Notes: generated from the letters alone by a model not told the origin. A stretch of 64,000 nt of DNA from Cryptomeria japonica (GCF_030272615.1 NC_081412.1:542458335-542522334); one strand, 5' to 3'. Positions 35,221 to 47,775 are shown, counted from the first letter of the stretch. Made by a program: numbers and translations.

Positions 35221-36407
35221 GATAAACATTGCTCGCTTCTCTCATTGACCATAACATGAATAGAATTGCCATGTTTTCTTGCTTTCACTGAATTGAAGAA
35301 GGACACAGTATTCTTGTCCCCCACTTGAAGCCAATCAATACGAGCTCTCTGCTTCCAATAGATTTCCTCCCTACGCTCCCATTCCTCTAAATCCTTGACA
35401 ACCCTGTCTTCCTCCCTAAGCAAGGCTTCAGACAAACCATGCTCTCTTATTTCCCTGGTAATGTCATTCAACACTATTTGAGCAACTTTCTTACCATGAG
35501 AAATATTCCCAAAACACTAGCAATTCCACCGTTTAAGCTGAACCTTAGCAAATTGTAGGTGCTTGGCAAAAGTGTACATAGCAGTGCCAAAGGCTGGCCT
35601 CCCTTTCCTCCACCACCCCGCAACATGATCCTGTAAAGAAGGATCCCACAACCACATAATCTAGAATTTGAATGAAGGAGTGTGAGTGACTCGAGCAGAA
35701 GAAGACACCAACTTTATGGGCCAATGGTACGACCCTCTCTAGTCAAGAATCTCTACACATGTGGAACACCCACCACCAACCCAAAAACTAGAAACCAGAA
35801 AGCGGTCCAACGTCTCCGCAATCCAATACTCCCCTACCGTCCTATTGTTCCAAGTGAACAGACCATTACTAGGCTTAATGTCAACAAGATGTAATGAAGA
35901 TATACAATCCTGGAGAAGGAAAGAAGAAGGTTCCAAACGCATAAGACCACCCTTCTTCTCACACAACTCTAAAATGACATTGAAATCTTCCGCCATAATC
36001 CAGGGATGAAAAGGGAATAGCTCTTGCATAAAATAAATGTGAGACTATAAATTTTGCTTACCTTTAAGATTAGTGGGGGCATAAATGTTAGTAAACAAGA
36101 TATATTCCCCAGTCTGAAGACTAGAGGCAACCCCAGACAAAGAAGATTTGGAAGTAACCCACCAAACATGACGAATCCTCAAGGGGTTCCAAAGGCAGAC
36201 CACCCCTCCAAAGGAGCTAGCTGCCCCAATACACTAACACTCGCCTCGCCCCCAAAGCTTCAGCACCACACCCATCATAATTTCCACAGAAAGTTTAGTT
36301 TCCTGCAAGAATAGGACATCAAGTGAATGACTCCTAATCAATTCCTGAACAACTTTTTGTCTAGGGCCATTGTTCAAGTCCCTCAGATTCCATGATAACA
36401 CAATCAT
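35221..36407 (-). pseudogene. LINE2 ORF2 endonuclease and spacer
   Basis: The start is ATG 36,407 (MIVLSWNLRDLNNGPRQKVV), a standard plant LINE ORF2 beginning. The APE-type endonuclease shows VLFLQETKLSVE (catalytic E), IMAEDFNVIL (E for G in GDFN) and ETLDRFLVSS. The final motif reads SYHWPIKL, where SDHWPI is expected, so a catalytic Asp is lost. The spacer at 35,474-35,214 contains RARIDWLQVGDKNTVSFF. Frameshifts near 36,030 and 35,700. Confidence 0.88.
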
Positions 36408-36409
36408 TT

Positions 36410-37841
36410 TGGAGGATTGGAAAAGTGAGAATCTAGAGTTTTTACTGAACCTGACTCAATCAAATTCTCCTCCATCAATTTGATCTTATCCAAATCCTTC
36501 TTTCTACCAACCTTTGAATTCTTCTCCGAAGCACCATTCTTAATATCTTCCTAATGAAGACCCAGGTGTACGAAGGTCTTATTACTTTTGACCCCAGCCG
36601 GTTCCAATTTTTGAGCTGCTAGAGAACCCTCCCCCCAGCCAAATTCACTTCCTCACCAGAAGTGGGTCCCAATTGGACCACTACTAGCTGATCCATCTCC
36701 GTTTGCTAGCTACCAACCACTTGCAGAGCCTGGGTAGAGTCCCTGATCACGCTTTCCAGAACTACCCCTGCTGCACCTTAATCCAAAGGGATTAACCCCA
36801 TATTCACTTCTTGTTGGCTAAGGTCATCCAAGGCTTCTAATCTATTAAAGGTATCCTCATCCTGTCTCTCTTGCAAGGACCTATTTTTTCCTTGATTCCT
36901 TTTCTTTGTCTTAACTGAGACAAAAAAAATCATCACCCACTACCTCGTCTGACATAGCAACTTTTCCTTTATCAGCCCCATCTAGGTTATGGGTTGGCCA
37001 TTGAGGTTGGCACATCATTGATTTATATCTAGGGCACTTGCACTATAAATGACCATACTCATGACACAAATGACATTGAAATGGTAGTCTCATAATACAA
37101 TTGCTGAACCCAAGAATAAGAGCCCGCACACATATCTATAGCATATGGAAAAGGTTTACTAAGATCAATTTCAACACAGATACGAGCAAAAGTCATTACC
37201 TTTCTCCCCAGGGTTTGCGTTGAAGATCCCACTGGCTTCCCAAGTAGTGAGGCAAGCATCCACAACACATCCTCCTGGTAGCATTCCACTAGAAAACGTG
37301 GTAAATGAACCCACACTGGAACCCTATTCGGGAGCTCCTCCGAAGGGTTAAACTCTGCATGCCAAGGTTTGATGAACAACCCCACTTGGTTGTAAAAATA
37401 TGGGCCTCCTTCAAACAACCTATTACGATCCTCCATGCAGTTGAAAGTAACCATGAAGTAGTTGTTTGCCAGTAGCATAATCTCCATTTCCCCTTCCGGT
37501 GCCCAAGTCCTCTACGCCTAGTTTTCCAAAAACTGCAAAGAAACCCTCATCCTCCAAAACTTGCAATTTAGAAAGTGTTTTGAAAATTATTCAACATCTT
37601 CAGCTATCATCTCCGAAGGAATAACCAACCTTGGCCTCTCACTGCATCTCTCCAGACAACCATTAATCTTCGTAATCTGAGAGCCACCAACAGTACCAGA
37701 CCTCGAATTTGAGGAAAAAAGATTATTATTAAAAGTCTTCATACATTGGGATGGGGATTTTGAACCCACCGCAATATGAAAATCCATGGTGGGAGGTGCC
37801 TTCGAGGCCTCTCCACCAATACTCGACATTGGACCTGACAT
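36410..37841 (-). pseudogene. LINE2 ORF1 (DUF4283 and CCHC)
   Basis: The likely start is ATG 37,841 (MSGPMSSIGGEASKAPPTMD). After a shift near 37,590, DUF4283 follows: NNYFMVTFNCMEDRNRLFEG, GPYFYNQVGLFIKPWHAEFN, and PVWVHLPRFLVECY. Next, LGRKVMTFARICVEIDLSKP leads to a CCHC knuckle CHLCHEYGH...CKC at about 37,030-37,070, with all four ligands present but a stop just after the His. The remaining part to ORF2 is degraded. The protein would package LINE RNA. Confidence 0.82.
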
Positions 37842-38188
37842 AAATAAAAAACCCACACCCCAATGGGGGCAAGGAAGAAAACATGACAACCAAGACCCCA
37901 CCCCTACCAATCACTGTCGAAAGGCAGAGCCAACCACAACCCCTTGCCCCACTGGAAAACCACAGTCCCATAGAGAATCTGAAACCCCAGCCACGCGCAG
38001 CACCACCCCCCTCCTGCAGACCACCGCTCAACCCCCAGCACCGCAACTCCTCTCCTCCCTACACAAGCCTCCACTGCCCTCCCCCCGACGCACCAGCAGA
38101 CAACGACCGCCCATGAGCTAGAGCATCAGTGCCCTAGCTCGACATCCTGCATTCTCCCGCACGCACAACACCATCCTTCATTACCATC
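37842..38188 (-). other. LINE2 5' untranslated region
   Basis: This is markedly more GC-rich than the surrounding LTR and lies between the right target duplication and the ORF1 start. LINE 5' regions hold the internal promoter; no specific box was identified. Confidence 0.6.
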
Positions 38189-39147
38189 CTATAGTCCAAA
38201 TATTAAATAAATTAATAAACTTATTTAATTCCCCTTTCTTCTCATTTAAATAAATTAACATTTATTTAAAAATCACAAATCAAATCCCTATTTAAATATT
38301 TATTTAAAATTCCCCATCCACTTGCATTCTCCTACAAATGCAAGTTGCACTCCCTATTTTGATTAAATAAATCATTTAATTAAAAGACCTATTATCCTAA
38401 CCCACTTGCCAAATCCACTTGCTTACTAAGCTCCTTCTAGAATCTTCTAAGCCCTTCTAAATTAGCCTAAGACACCTTCTAAATATTTGCACAATCCTAA
38501 TCCTAACTTAACCCCCAACCCATCATCTCAACCATTTAAGACTCTTACAAAGTCTTAATGGCTTTGCTTCTTCAACACACTAACCCACATGGGTTTTTCC
38601 CCTTTGGTCAAAGCCTAACCATGGGTAAACTTTGCACAATAGTTTACCCATTGAGTAATAACCTTAACCTTGGATAATAGCTTTATCCCATAACCCCAAC
38701 CATGGAGGATAACCCTCATATCCTCTCAAGCATTTAATGATTCTTCCCTCTCCTCTTAAGCCCTCTCATGGTGCCACTTGTCACCACTGCATTGGTTTGA
38801 AAGTGTCACATGGATTGAGAATCATGCAATCCTATCCCTTCACAAACCAAATCAATCTTGACCCTCCAATCCACTATTTTGCCTATAAATAGAGCCTCAT
38901 TCCTCAAGCAAAGGAGGAAGAATTTTTAATATTGTTATTATACTTGCATAAATACTCACACTTAAGGCTTTCTCATAGCAATGCTATTTAAGCGTTTGCA
39001 TATCATTAGTGTTTTATTTTCAACCATTTCAATCCTCCATTGTCATCCATGGTTAGTGCTAAGAAATGAGAGCTACACTTACTCATTTGGGTCTTGGAGA
39101 GGAGAAGAAAAAGGGAGAGCTATCGAGCAACATGGGAGCATCCTAGG
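38189..39147 (+). repeat. E2 3' LTR, piece 2
   Basis: It starts with the right copy of the LINE2 target duplication and follows the 5' LTR (18,674-19,643) to gagcatcctagg, where E3 leader sequence begins. The TATA box tataaatag is at 38,884-38,892. Confidence 0.93.
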
Positions 39148-39869
39148 TGATTGCGTGACACACAGGCAAATAACACAAAAAAAAAAAAATTGAACCTAAA
39201 TTTGATCAGAAACCTGCAAAACAGATTGTGAGGCTCTAGCTAGATCTCTCATCATCCATTCAATGTTAACCGAATCACATTTCACTTGATATGAGAGAAC
39301 TAAGTCATTGTATCTATCAATGGCTGGTTGATCTTCCCAATCTTGTATCTGCTTTTCTGTTTTGATAATTCTCTGATAGCGTCTAGCCTGCCTTCTTTTC
39401 TCCTTTGTCCTTCTGGCACGTGAAATCTTAAATTGTACCTTACGTGTCATAAAATGTTATAACAAAAACATGCAATAAAAATAACCTGTTTCCAGATTTA
39501 CTCAATTTCATGCAAAATTACATATATCAGAGAACAGAAAGGAAATAAGAATAAAAATAACAGAACAACAATTTTCCTAACGAATGCGTAATAATCTCAG
39601 AGCGAATGCGTGACCCTGAGAAGTCGATTGCGTGATTTTGAAAGGTCGATTGCGTGACGCTGAAAGGTCAATTGCCTGACCTTGAAAGGTTGATTGCATA
39701 GTTCTATCTATATGATTACGTAATGATGCAAACGCGAATGTGTGACGAAGAGATCTATTTTTGAAATCCGTGCAAAACTTTCAAAAAAGGATAAATCCGT
39801 ACGATCTGCAAAAATAACACAAAAACAAAGAAGGTTAATTAGCTGTTGCTCATGTCGGGTTCACCAAAA
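39148..39869 (-). repeat. E3 second PBS and leader copy outside the 3' LTR
   Basis: On the minus strand this begins TTTTGGTGAACCCGACATG (39,869-39,851), a primer binding site, followed by leader sequence alignable with 51,657-50,938. It includes a degenerate 22-bp tandem array (about 39,590-39,760; unit gcgtgacgctgaaaggtcga plus tt). It ends abruptly at gattgcgtgacac, joined to E2 LTR sequence. Confidence 0.9.
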
Positions 39870-41120
39870 TGTCGCATGTAAAAGAATTCATCTCTAAAGC
39901 ATCAATTAGAATTCAAAGGGAAATCATGAATCCCTATCTAATCAAAGAATTCAAACAAACAGACAATGAAATAAGACAATCAAATCAAAATAGGAATTAT
40001 AAAGTAATTCAATCAAAACCCCCTATTCCGTGACTGTGTATAACTTCCATTGTTCTTCTCCTCTTCGTGGTATGGTGGCTCTTAGATATTGCGCTGGCCA
40101 CCTACAATTGACACAAAGATTCAAAGTTCGTGATTGTTGAAAATAGAGATTGAATGCTCAATTTATAGATTTATTGGAGAAGATTGATTGAAAGGTGGAA
40201 CAAATTGATCAAGAGGGGGAACTCAGGTGAGCTCACATGCTAATTGATAGTTGAACTGCTGATTTAGAGGTGAAACTGAATAGATTGAATAGATTAATTG
40301 AGTCAATTGATTGCGAAAAAGATAACCGAAGGAAGAAAAAGAATGATTGGAGGAAATTAAGAAGATGACAAAGCTAACTAGAAGATGAAAATAGAGGTTG
40401 GAGAGATAAATGATTTAATTAATTAATTGATTGAATTAATTAATTTAGCATGTGCTTACACTTTAACTTAGATTTTCAATTTAATCTTTGCATGAAATTT
40501 AATTCAAATAATTGAATTGATTTTAAATTCAATTTAGTATTTGAATATATTTAGAACTTGACTTTGATTTTCAGTTTGATTTTTGAAATCATGCACATGT
40601 AATTGAATTCAGAAGAAATATAGAAGAATTTGAAATTAAACGAAATTAGAATTTGGGGATTTGGAAATGGAATTGAAGAATTAATTAGCTAATTAAATAA
40701 TTTAAAGAAACTATTTAATTATTTAGAAATGGAATTTAATTAAATAATAAATATTATTAAATTAAAGGATTAAATCACAATTAATTAAATAATAAATATT
40801 TAATTAATATTTAGAAAAGGGTTGAATGATTAACTGATTTGAGATAGAAATTGAAAATAGAATTTATTTAAATAATATAGATTATTTAAATTGGGGAATT
40901 AATCATAATTAATTAAACAATAAATATTTAATTAACATTAGAAAATGGTTAAAATGATTAAATGATGATAGAGTAAGAAATAGAATAATTAGTAAGATGA
41001 TGAGGAAATATGAAATTAGAAGAATAAGATTAATTAACTTAACTAAATATTCAAAGAATTATTTAATCAATTAGAAGAATAATTAGTACATGATCAATTA
41101 GACATTTTTAGGTGTCTACA
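39870..41120 (-). repeat. E3 3' LTR
   Basis: 1,251 bp; on the minus strand it starts TGTAGACACCTAAAAATGTC and ends GCGACA. The TATA box TATAAATTG is at 40,167-40,159. It is alignable throughout with the 5' LTR with scattered differences. Confidence 0.92.
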
Positions 41121-41133
41121 TTTGCCCCTCTTT
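41121..41133 (-). promoter_or_regulatory. E3 polypurine tract
   Basis: On the minus strand AAAGAGGGGCAAA directly precedes the 3' LTR; it is identical to the E2 tract. Confidence 0.85.
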
Positions 41134-43704
41134 GAGACAATGTTGAAATGACGTTGTTTCAAAGAAAACAAAAAATTCTGCCCTAGTATGCCCCAGCGAC
41201 GCTAGGGGTGTAATGCCCCCTCGAGAGATTGTTTGTGCATTAAATACATGAATGATCTCTAGAAAAAAGAAAAATGTGAGATGAAAGATAGAAGAATGGT
41301 TAGTTGATTAGAGATAGAGATAGGTAATGTGAAGATGATATTGAGATAGAATATGAGAGAATGAACCTTAGAATGAAATAGAATAATGTTAGATGAGAAT
41401 TAGAAGCAATTGAAGATGATAGAAAATGATTGAGAAAGAGATGATGAGAAAAGAATCAACAAACTAACAATAAGCAAATAAGATGAAAATGAAATTAAAT
41501 GAATCACGAACCTGTGTCATTTATTTTATTACGCAATATATATTCATCACTGAGCCTTATTATTGAAGAATGAAGCTTAGCACATCAGGGTATAAGGAAC
41601 CAAGATGTAAAGATATCTCATTGAAGAAACAAACACATAGCAGACAAGGAGTGAACCCCTCCATTATGGGAAATACACTAGGGGTCGAGGTATGTGTGGC
41701 ATTCAATAGCTGAATGCTCCTATCACAAACACCCACTAGAGCAATTTCCCTAGAACTTCATCGATTCACACCACAAACAACAAACAAAGAAAAATATAAT
41801 GCCCATCATGGCTCCTCTAGTCACTTGTAGACATCCTTGAGTAGCATAGGAACATAATTTGTCACCAAATGATAAAAGATAAAGACTGATCGAGACAAAA
41901 CTCAACAACTATACTAACCTTGTGCCTTCGTTCGCAGTTGCTTGTTGTGATGGTTGATAATGTCTGATCTTAGAAAGTTGTGGACCCTGTTTAAGACTGA
42001 CCTGTCCGATTTCGAGTGTATCTTCTTCTGTTTAAGACAAGATAATGATCACTTGATATGGATATGATACGATTGATAAGATAGTTCGATCAGTTGATTG
42101 CAAATGTTTGACTGGGTAGTCATATCCTTTATTAGCTTCGTGCGAAGCATTTGTAGGATATCTGCTAGGGTATTTGATTCTTGCGAGACAATTTATTGCA
42201 AGTTTTTTGATTGATTTTTGATTTTTTAGTTCTTTTCCAAGAGCTTTTCCGATGTTTTTGGATTATGTGGATCGATATTTGAATGTTTTTGATTTTTTCA
42301 AGACATTTTCCAATGTTTTTGGTATTTTTAAGTTTTCGCATATTTGAATGTTTTTGATTGATTTTTTTAGGACTTTTTTCCAGATGTTTTTGGTATTTTC
42401 AAAGGACGTTATATGAATGTTTTTGGTATTTTCACTACTCTTTCCAATGTTTTTGGTTTTTTAAGTTTTTACATATTTGAATGTTTTTGATTGATTTTTT
42501 CAGACTTTTAATGATTTTTAAAATTTTTTCAGGATTTTTTATGATTTTTAGAAAATTTTCAGGACTTTTTTATGAATTTTAGAATTTTTTCAGTTATGCC
42601 CCCAGTGTGGAGCCCTGTATGACATGATGATCTGCGAAATGCATGTGGAGACAATGAATTTTTGACGTGACCTATGTTAATGCAAGATGTATGATGAAGA
42701 TGCCTTTCCTATTGGAACAAGGTCGATTATGTTTGTTTGGTATTTTGTAATACACCAATTGAAAATGGAGGTACAAAACATTTAGTAGATAAGCGGTCAA
42801 TTGATCCTTAAGATCCCTTGGAACAGACAAATGAACACACTTAGTGACTAGGATTTACAAATGGAGACGCGAAAAACTTTCTCATTGGTTCTTGAAACTT
42901 TGATCTTCTTTTGCCCATGTGTGTGTAGATGAGTTAATTCCCTCTCTTATATTCATTAAAGATCCTTAGCATCCTATATGACTAGCTATGTGGATTATCC
43001 TAGCTTCAAAAGCATCCCGAATAGAGCCTCGCTGCCAATAAGCTTTTAGAGCTCTGACGAGGTTATAGACTATAATTCAAATATTGCTCCATTGCCAGGA
43101 GGCGTTCATAGCCCTGATGGAGTTACTTGCTTGTTCCCATAGTCAAGCTTTTTGTCGTACTTTGTATGCATGATATTTCAATTCATTTCTCTTTTGCCTT
43201 GAGATGAATATTTGGCATAGCTCTTTTTCTTTTATTATTTTCTTGCCTTGACTTGTAAGTACTGAAAGCTACTTGGGTGTGATAATTACAATGATATTGA
43301 AGTAGAATTTTAAATTTTTCACTAGTCATATGATCAACTAGGTGTCTAGAATGAATTAGAGATTTTCTTAATATGTTTGAGATATAGCAATTGATAGATT
43401 TTGGGTTAACAAGTCTCAAATAGTGAAATCACTACCCAAGCATAAGTAAAGCATTGTCACAGGGTAATGTTGAAAATGAATGACCTTAGAACCTCAAAGA
43501 CTTCATGTCCGAATATATAAGAAAGGAGATGACCCTTGTTTCTCTTAAATGCAAACTAATGACAAACTTGGATAGTTGTCTTGTTTTATTGGTGCCGCTA
43601 TATGAAAATGCATATGATGTGCTTAGAAAGAAACTATATGTAATGTCGTGCTTTGAATAAAATGATATGCAATACAGAAAGTAAAACCTAAACTAACCCA
43701 GCCC
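41134..43704 (-). other. E3 3' untranslated region
   Basis: There is no supportable coding frame. At about 42,180-42,600 a T-rich array on the plus strand repeats tgtttttgattgatttttt-like units, the complement of the A-rich repeats in the E2 3' region. Near 43,030 and 43,100 a segment of about 40 bp (gccaataagcttttagagct and gccaggaggcgttcatagcc) is duplicated and diverged. Confidence 0.6.
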
Positions 43705-44727
43705 TTAGGTATAATATCGTTTAAGGTGCATGCTGTTCATAGGGTCAAAGATTGGATCTCCCTCCATGGTAGCCAAATTATATGCTCCATTGCCTATAAC
43801 CCTTGTTATGATGAAAGGACCTAGCCAGTTAGGTTCAAACTTCCCTGGCTTTTCTCGTTTCGCTAGGTTCTTTTGGTTCTCTTTGAGAACTAGATCTCCC
43901 ACCTCAAAAGTTCATGGGCGGACTCGTTTATTATAAATCTGTCTCAGTCTATTTTGATAACCTTATAGATGATTGAAAGCATTTTGTCTCTTTTCATCAA
44001 GCGTTTCTAGCTCTTGTAATATTTCTACCCGATAGTCTTCCTCCAATATGATGTTTTGTAAGGAGACTCTTAGAGATGGTATTTCTATTTCAATGGGGAG
44101 TATTTCTTCTATACCATAGACCAAGGAATATGGTGTTGCTCCTATAGGGGTGCGTACTCCTGTTCTGTAAGCCCAAAGAGAAGGATTTAACTGGAGATGC
44201 CAGTCCCGTCCTGTGTCAGTGACAACTTTCTTAACGATCTTCAATATTATTTTATTTGTTGCCTCTTCTTGTCCATTTCTTTGTGGATAATATGGTGTGG
44301 AAAATCTCTGTTGTATTTGAAATTTGTCACACAATTGTTTCACTTCTTGATTTTTAAATGGACGTCCATTATTTGTCACGAAGCACATTGGAATCCCGTA
44401 TGTACAAATGATGTAATTGAGCATGAATTTTGCTATTTTCTTTCCAATGGTGTATGTAAGAGGATTTGCCTCAACCTATTTGGTAAAGTACTCATTAGCT
44501 GTTAAGATGAACTTATGCCTGTTGGAAGAAGTAGGATTGATTTTACCCACTAGATCTAATCCCCATTGTGAAAATGGCCACAGTGATGTAATAGGTTGAA
44601 GATCTTGTGCTGGTGCATGAATGAGATCTCCATGCATTTGACATTGCTTGCATTTTTGCACATATTTATAGGCATCTTTTTCCATAGTTGGCCAGTAATA
44701 ACCTGTTCTTAGCAATTTCTTTGACAA
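43705..44727 (-). pseudogene. E3 integrase
   Basis: The zinc domain end (CKQCQMHGDLIHAP) is intact, unlike in E2. The core shows WGLDLVGKINPTSSNRHKF (first Asp), MCFVTNNGRPFKNQ (second catalytic Asp replaced by Asn) and RNGQEEATNKIILKI (Glu region). YSLVYGIEEILPIEIEIPSL and the C-terminal FEPNWLGPFIITRVIGNGAY follow. All three stretches share one frame, with stops at about 44,475 and 43,960. It would insert cDNA, but the D-to-N change should abolish catalysis. Confidence 0.9.
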
Positions 44728-44808
44728 TGGTGGACAACTTTGATGCGCCCCACAAATTCCATCATGGATTTCCTTTAGCGAAAGTTGTGCTTCATTTTCA
44801 TCAAGACA

Positions 44809-45099
44809 TCAGAGAAGAGTTCCATCGAAGCCCTTTCTATACAATGTATCGGCTTTAATAGTGTGTCTAGATGCCTGATGAATAAGAGTCTTTTTTTGAT
44901 TTCTGGATAGATCCGGTGACATGTACTGGGTGTGTAAATATGCATATATCTCATTATACCATGGGGATTTTGGACCCACAATTGCATAAACATATTCTGT
45001 TGAGGGAGTCTCATATGTCGGTATCATCAACTGTTCTATAATAAACTCAACCCGAGTTTCATTATTAAGCATATTTATAAGAGACCCTATTGTAGCCAT
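44809..45099 (-). pseudogene. E3 spacer between second RNase H and integrase
   Basis: 96 codons read MATIGSLINMLNNETRVEF, IPTYETPSTEYVYAIVGPKS, PWYNEIYAYLHTQ. It is homologous to the decayed E2 stretch near 28,440-28,640 (SPDSPWYGEFYAYLHEQI). It is part of the polyprotein with no own catalytic motif; the following HHCC domain begins near 44,800. Confidence 0.7.
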
Positions 45100-45328
45100 G
45101 GCGTCAGCTGCCTTGTTCTATATCCTTGGAATCTATTCAAAATTAATTTTGTTGAAATGCTCTTTGTAACTTTCTACCATTTTTTATAAGGTAGCATCTT
45201 ATCATCTTTAGTGTTGTAGTCATCATTGACTTGGTTTACAATCAGTTGCAAGTCACCATAGACCTGTAATTCTTTTGTTCTCCACTGCACAACTGTACGA
45301 AGTCCTATGAAGAGAGCTTCATATTCGG

Positions 45329-46189
45329 CTATATTGTTTTACATGGAAAATTTATCCTAAATGACTTAGGGATAGAATCACCTTGTGGGGTGATGAACAT
45401 AATCCCAACTCTAGATCCATGACTTGTATATGACCCATCAAAGTATAATTTCCACATTATAGATGATGTCAATGTAAATATCGATTCGTCTGAAAAGTCT
45501 ATGATTAATGGGTGACTGTCTTGTAAAGGAGCCTCTGCTAACTGATCTACTATAATTTGTCCTTTGATGGCCTTTTTGTCTATGTACTCTATATAAAACT
45601 CACTCAGGATCATGACCCACTTAGCTAATCTCCCGGTCAATGTCGCTCTGCTTAACATATATTTGAGTGGATCAAAGCGCGCAATGAGTTGCACCTTATG
45701 ACTTAGCATGTAATGTCTAAGTTTTTGAGATGTGAAGATTACAGCTAAACATGCTTATTCTATAGGAGTGTAATTAAGCTCATAACAATCAAGGTTCTAC
45801 TTATATAGTAGACAACTCTTTCTTTTCCTTGTTCATCATGCTATGCCAACAAAGCTCCTAGAGCTGAGTTTGTCGCTGATATATATAGTAACAAAGGTTT
45901 TCCTAGAGTAGGCGAGACTAACATTGGTGTGTTTAGAAGATAATCTTTCAGAGCTTGGAAGATAATATTTTAGAAGATAATCTTCCAACTGTGCTATGAA
46001 TCTCCTTATGGATTGCAGTCTTCCTTGTAACCCTCTTTATTGCTTAAGTGTTGACGGAGGTTGCATATCTATGATTGCTTTGACCTTGGCAAGGTCTAGT
46101 TCAATTCCTCTGTTAGACACAATAAACCGTAACAATTTTTTTGCTGTTACACCAAACACACACTTCTTTGGGTTTAGTCTGACATTGTA
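45329..46189 (-). pseudogene. E3 first and second RNase H
   Basis: The first RNase H is badly decayed (46,180-45,720), but its end is clear: KLRHYMLSHKVQLIARFDPL, LTGRLAKWVMILSEFYIEYI. The tether SDESIFTLTSSIMWKLYFDG leads into the second, archaeal-type RNase H, YFDGSYTSHGSRVGIMFITP, QGDSIPKSFRINFPCK, after which a frameshift and stop (45,329) cut it. The pair supports the Tat-lineage call. Confidence 0.82.
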
Positions 46190-47113
46190 CTACTCCAGTC
46201 GATCAAATATTTGTGCAAGGACCACAAGGTGAACTTCTCTTATCTGTGATTTAGCCAGTAAGTCATCCACATAATCTTCCATTATGTTGTGGATCACATT
46301 GTCATGAAATAGCATTGTCATGGCCCTTTGGTATGTTGCTCCTACGTTTTTGAGACCAAATGGCATCACATTCCAATAGTATGTTCTCCATGGGCAGGTA
46401 AAGACCATTTTATGTTGATCTTCCAATGCAATTTTAATCTGGTTGTATCCTGAGAAACCATCCATTAATGATAGAATTTCATTCCTAGCTATTAAATCAA
46501 CTATCATATCGATATTGGGTAGTGGGAAATCATCCTTAGGACAAGCTTTATTTAGATCCCAGAAATCAATACAGACTCTTATGCCTCCTGTGGGCTTAGT
46601 CACAGGTACCAGGTTGGATATCCATTCCGCATAGTTGATAGGTCGAATGAAACCTACATCCAGCAACTTTTGGAGTTTTATTTTAACCAGTAATGCAACT
46701 TATGGATGCATTTTTCTTAATTTTTGCTTGTAAGGTTTAACTCCTGGTAGCAAAGGTAAATGATGTAACACAAACTCAGGATTTAAGCCAAGCATATCCG
46801 CATAGGACCAAGTGAAGTTGATAGGATGTTGTTTGAAAAAATGAATGAACTTGTCCTTTTCTTCTTTGTTTAATGATTTTGCTAGGTGGATGTTATGCAC
46901 AACCTCTCCTTCTGCTATATTTAGCTCTTCAATTTCTTTTATAAGAAATGCTGAATTTTCTCTTTCGATAGGGAGGTTACCTAACTCGCTCTTTCCATTA
47001 TGGTTATTTTGATTTGTATCTTTTATGATAGAGGTACTTGCCTCTCCAAAGTATTCTGTCCTATCTAGGTCTACAACAAATCTTGCCTTGTGATCACCTT
47101 GTGGAAATCCCAT
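46190..47113 (-). pseudogene. E3 reverse transcriptase
   Basis: It begins NFTWSYADMLGLNPEFVLHH, then KQKLRKMHP, a stop at about 46,698, and GFIRPINYAEWISNLVPVTK. It continues ACPKDDFPLPNIDMIVDLIA, EILSLMDGFSGYNQIKIALE (first catalytic D), NVMPFGLKNVGATYQRAM and MEDYVDDLLAKS (YVDD). Apart from one or two stops the palm is complete, and it contains the ten residues deleted in E2. It would copy element RNA into cDNA. Confidence 0.92.
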
Positions 47114-47325
47114 TGACTCCGAGGAATGGTTTTATCATTTTCAAACCAATCTAGAGTTGGTTTTCCTTCTTTCCCCCAATCAATTAAGTGTGAGTGTATA
47201 AGGGGTAAGTCATTACTCTCTTCTATCATAATAGATTCTGATAACATGAAGACTTGATTGTTTGAGTGAGTTGGTGTATTTTCATCTTTTGTAGGCTTTA
47301 TTTGATACCTTGGTATGACACTTAT

Positions 47326-47775
47326 TCATGGGCTGGAATCATGGAGTGATAAGAACTCATAGTTGTGAGAGTCTGTCTCACTTTCAATGTATGTTTCATC
47401 ATCTGAGGTATTATCACTTATCTCCTCTTGTTCCTTCCTCTGATCTTGTTGTAGATTGGTTGGTCTTCTTTGCATAGTAGTTACCCTTCTTAAGCCTGGT
47501 ATAAGCCATTGCAATATTTCTTCATATGATTCATTAGGTTGAGCTTGAGTCATTTCCAGTGGCAAAAATATTGACAATAACCAGGGGTTAGGCTCATCCG
47601 CTGGTGGTAAACCAACGTTTGTTGCAACATTTGCTTGTGCTGTTGTGTCATGAATTGTATCATTTTGTGACTCAGTGCTAGGCTCTTGCAGGAGTTGTCT
47701 CATGTCTTCCCCATATGATTTCGTACTAGGCAATGTTGGTACTTGATTGCTTGTTTGAGATGAAGAGGGAAACAC
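47326..47775 (-). pseudogene. E3 acidic linker before RT
   Basis: 149 codons, Ser/Gln/Thr-rich then acidic (SDNTSDDETYIESETDSHNY). It matches the E2 linker in position and composition, with no catalytic motif. Confidence 0.6.

Larger units (their letters stand above)
32037..38188 (-). mobile_element. LINE2: full-length L1-type LINE with RNase H, inside E2 3' LTR
   Basis: A 6,152-bp insertion bounded by an 11-bp target duplication, with its A-tail at the left end (seven T on the plus strand, 32,037-32,043). Minus-strand order is 5' UTR, ORF1 (DUF4283 and CCHC), ORF2 (endonuclease, RT, zf-RVT, RNase H), 3' UTR. A full-length LINE is notable since most are 5'-truncated. Scattered stops and shifts make it inactive. 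It differs clearly from LINE1 in sequence and by its terminal RNase H. Confidence 0.93.

Noticed and set aside
37786-38121. Plus-strand Pro/Thr-rich ORFs
   Set aside because: They are antisense to the 5' region and ORF1 start of LINE2 and reflect its C-rich composition.
39148-41120. Treating the whole duplicated 2-kb block as the E3 LTR
   Set aside because: The PBS lies inside the block at 39,851-39,869, so only 39,870-41,120 is LTR; TG...CA ends and the polypurine tract agree.
45996-46232. Plus-strand ORF of 78 codons
   Set aside because: It is a shadow of E3 reverse transcriptase and RNase H coding on the minus strand.
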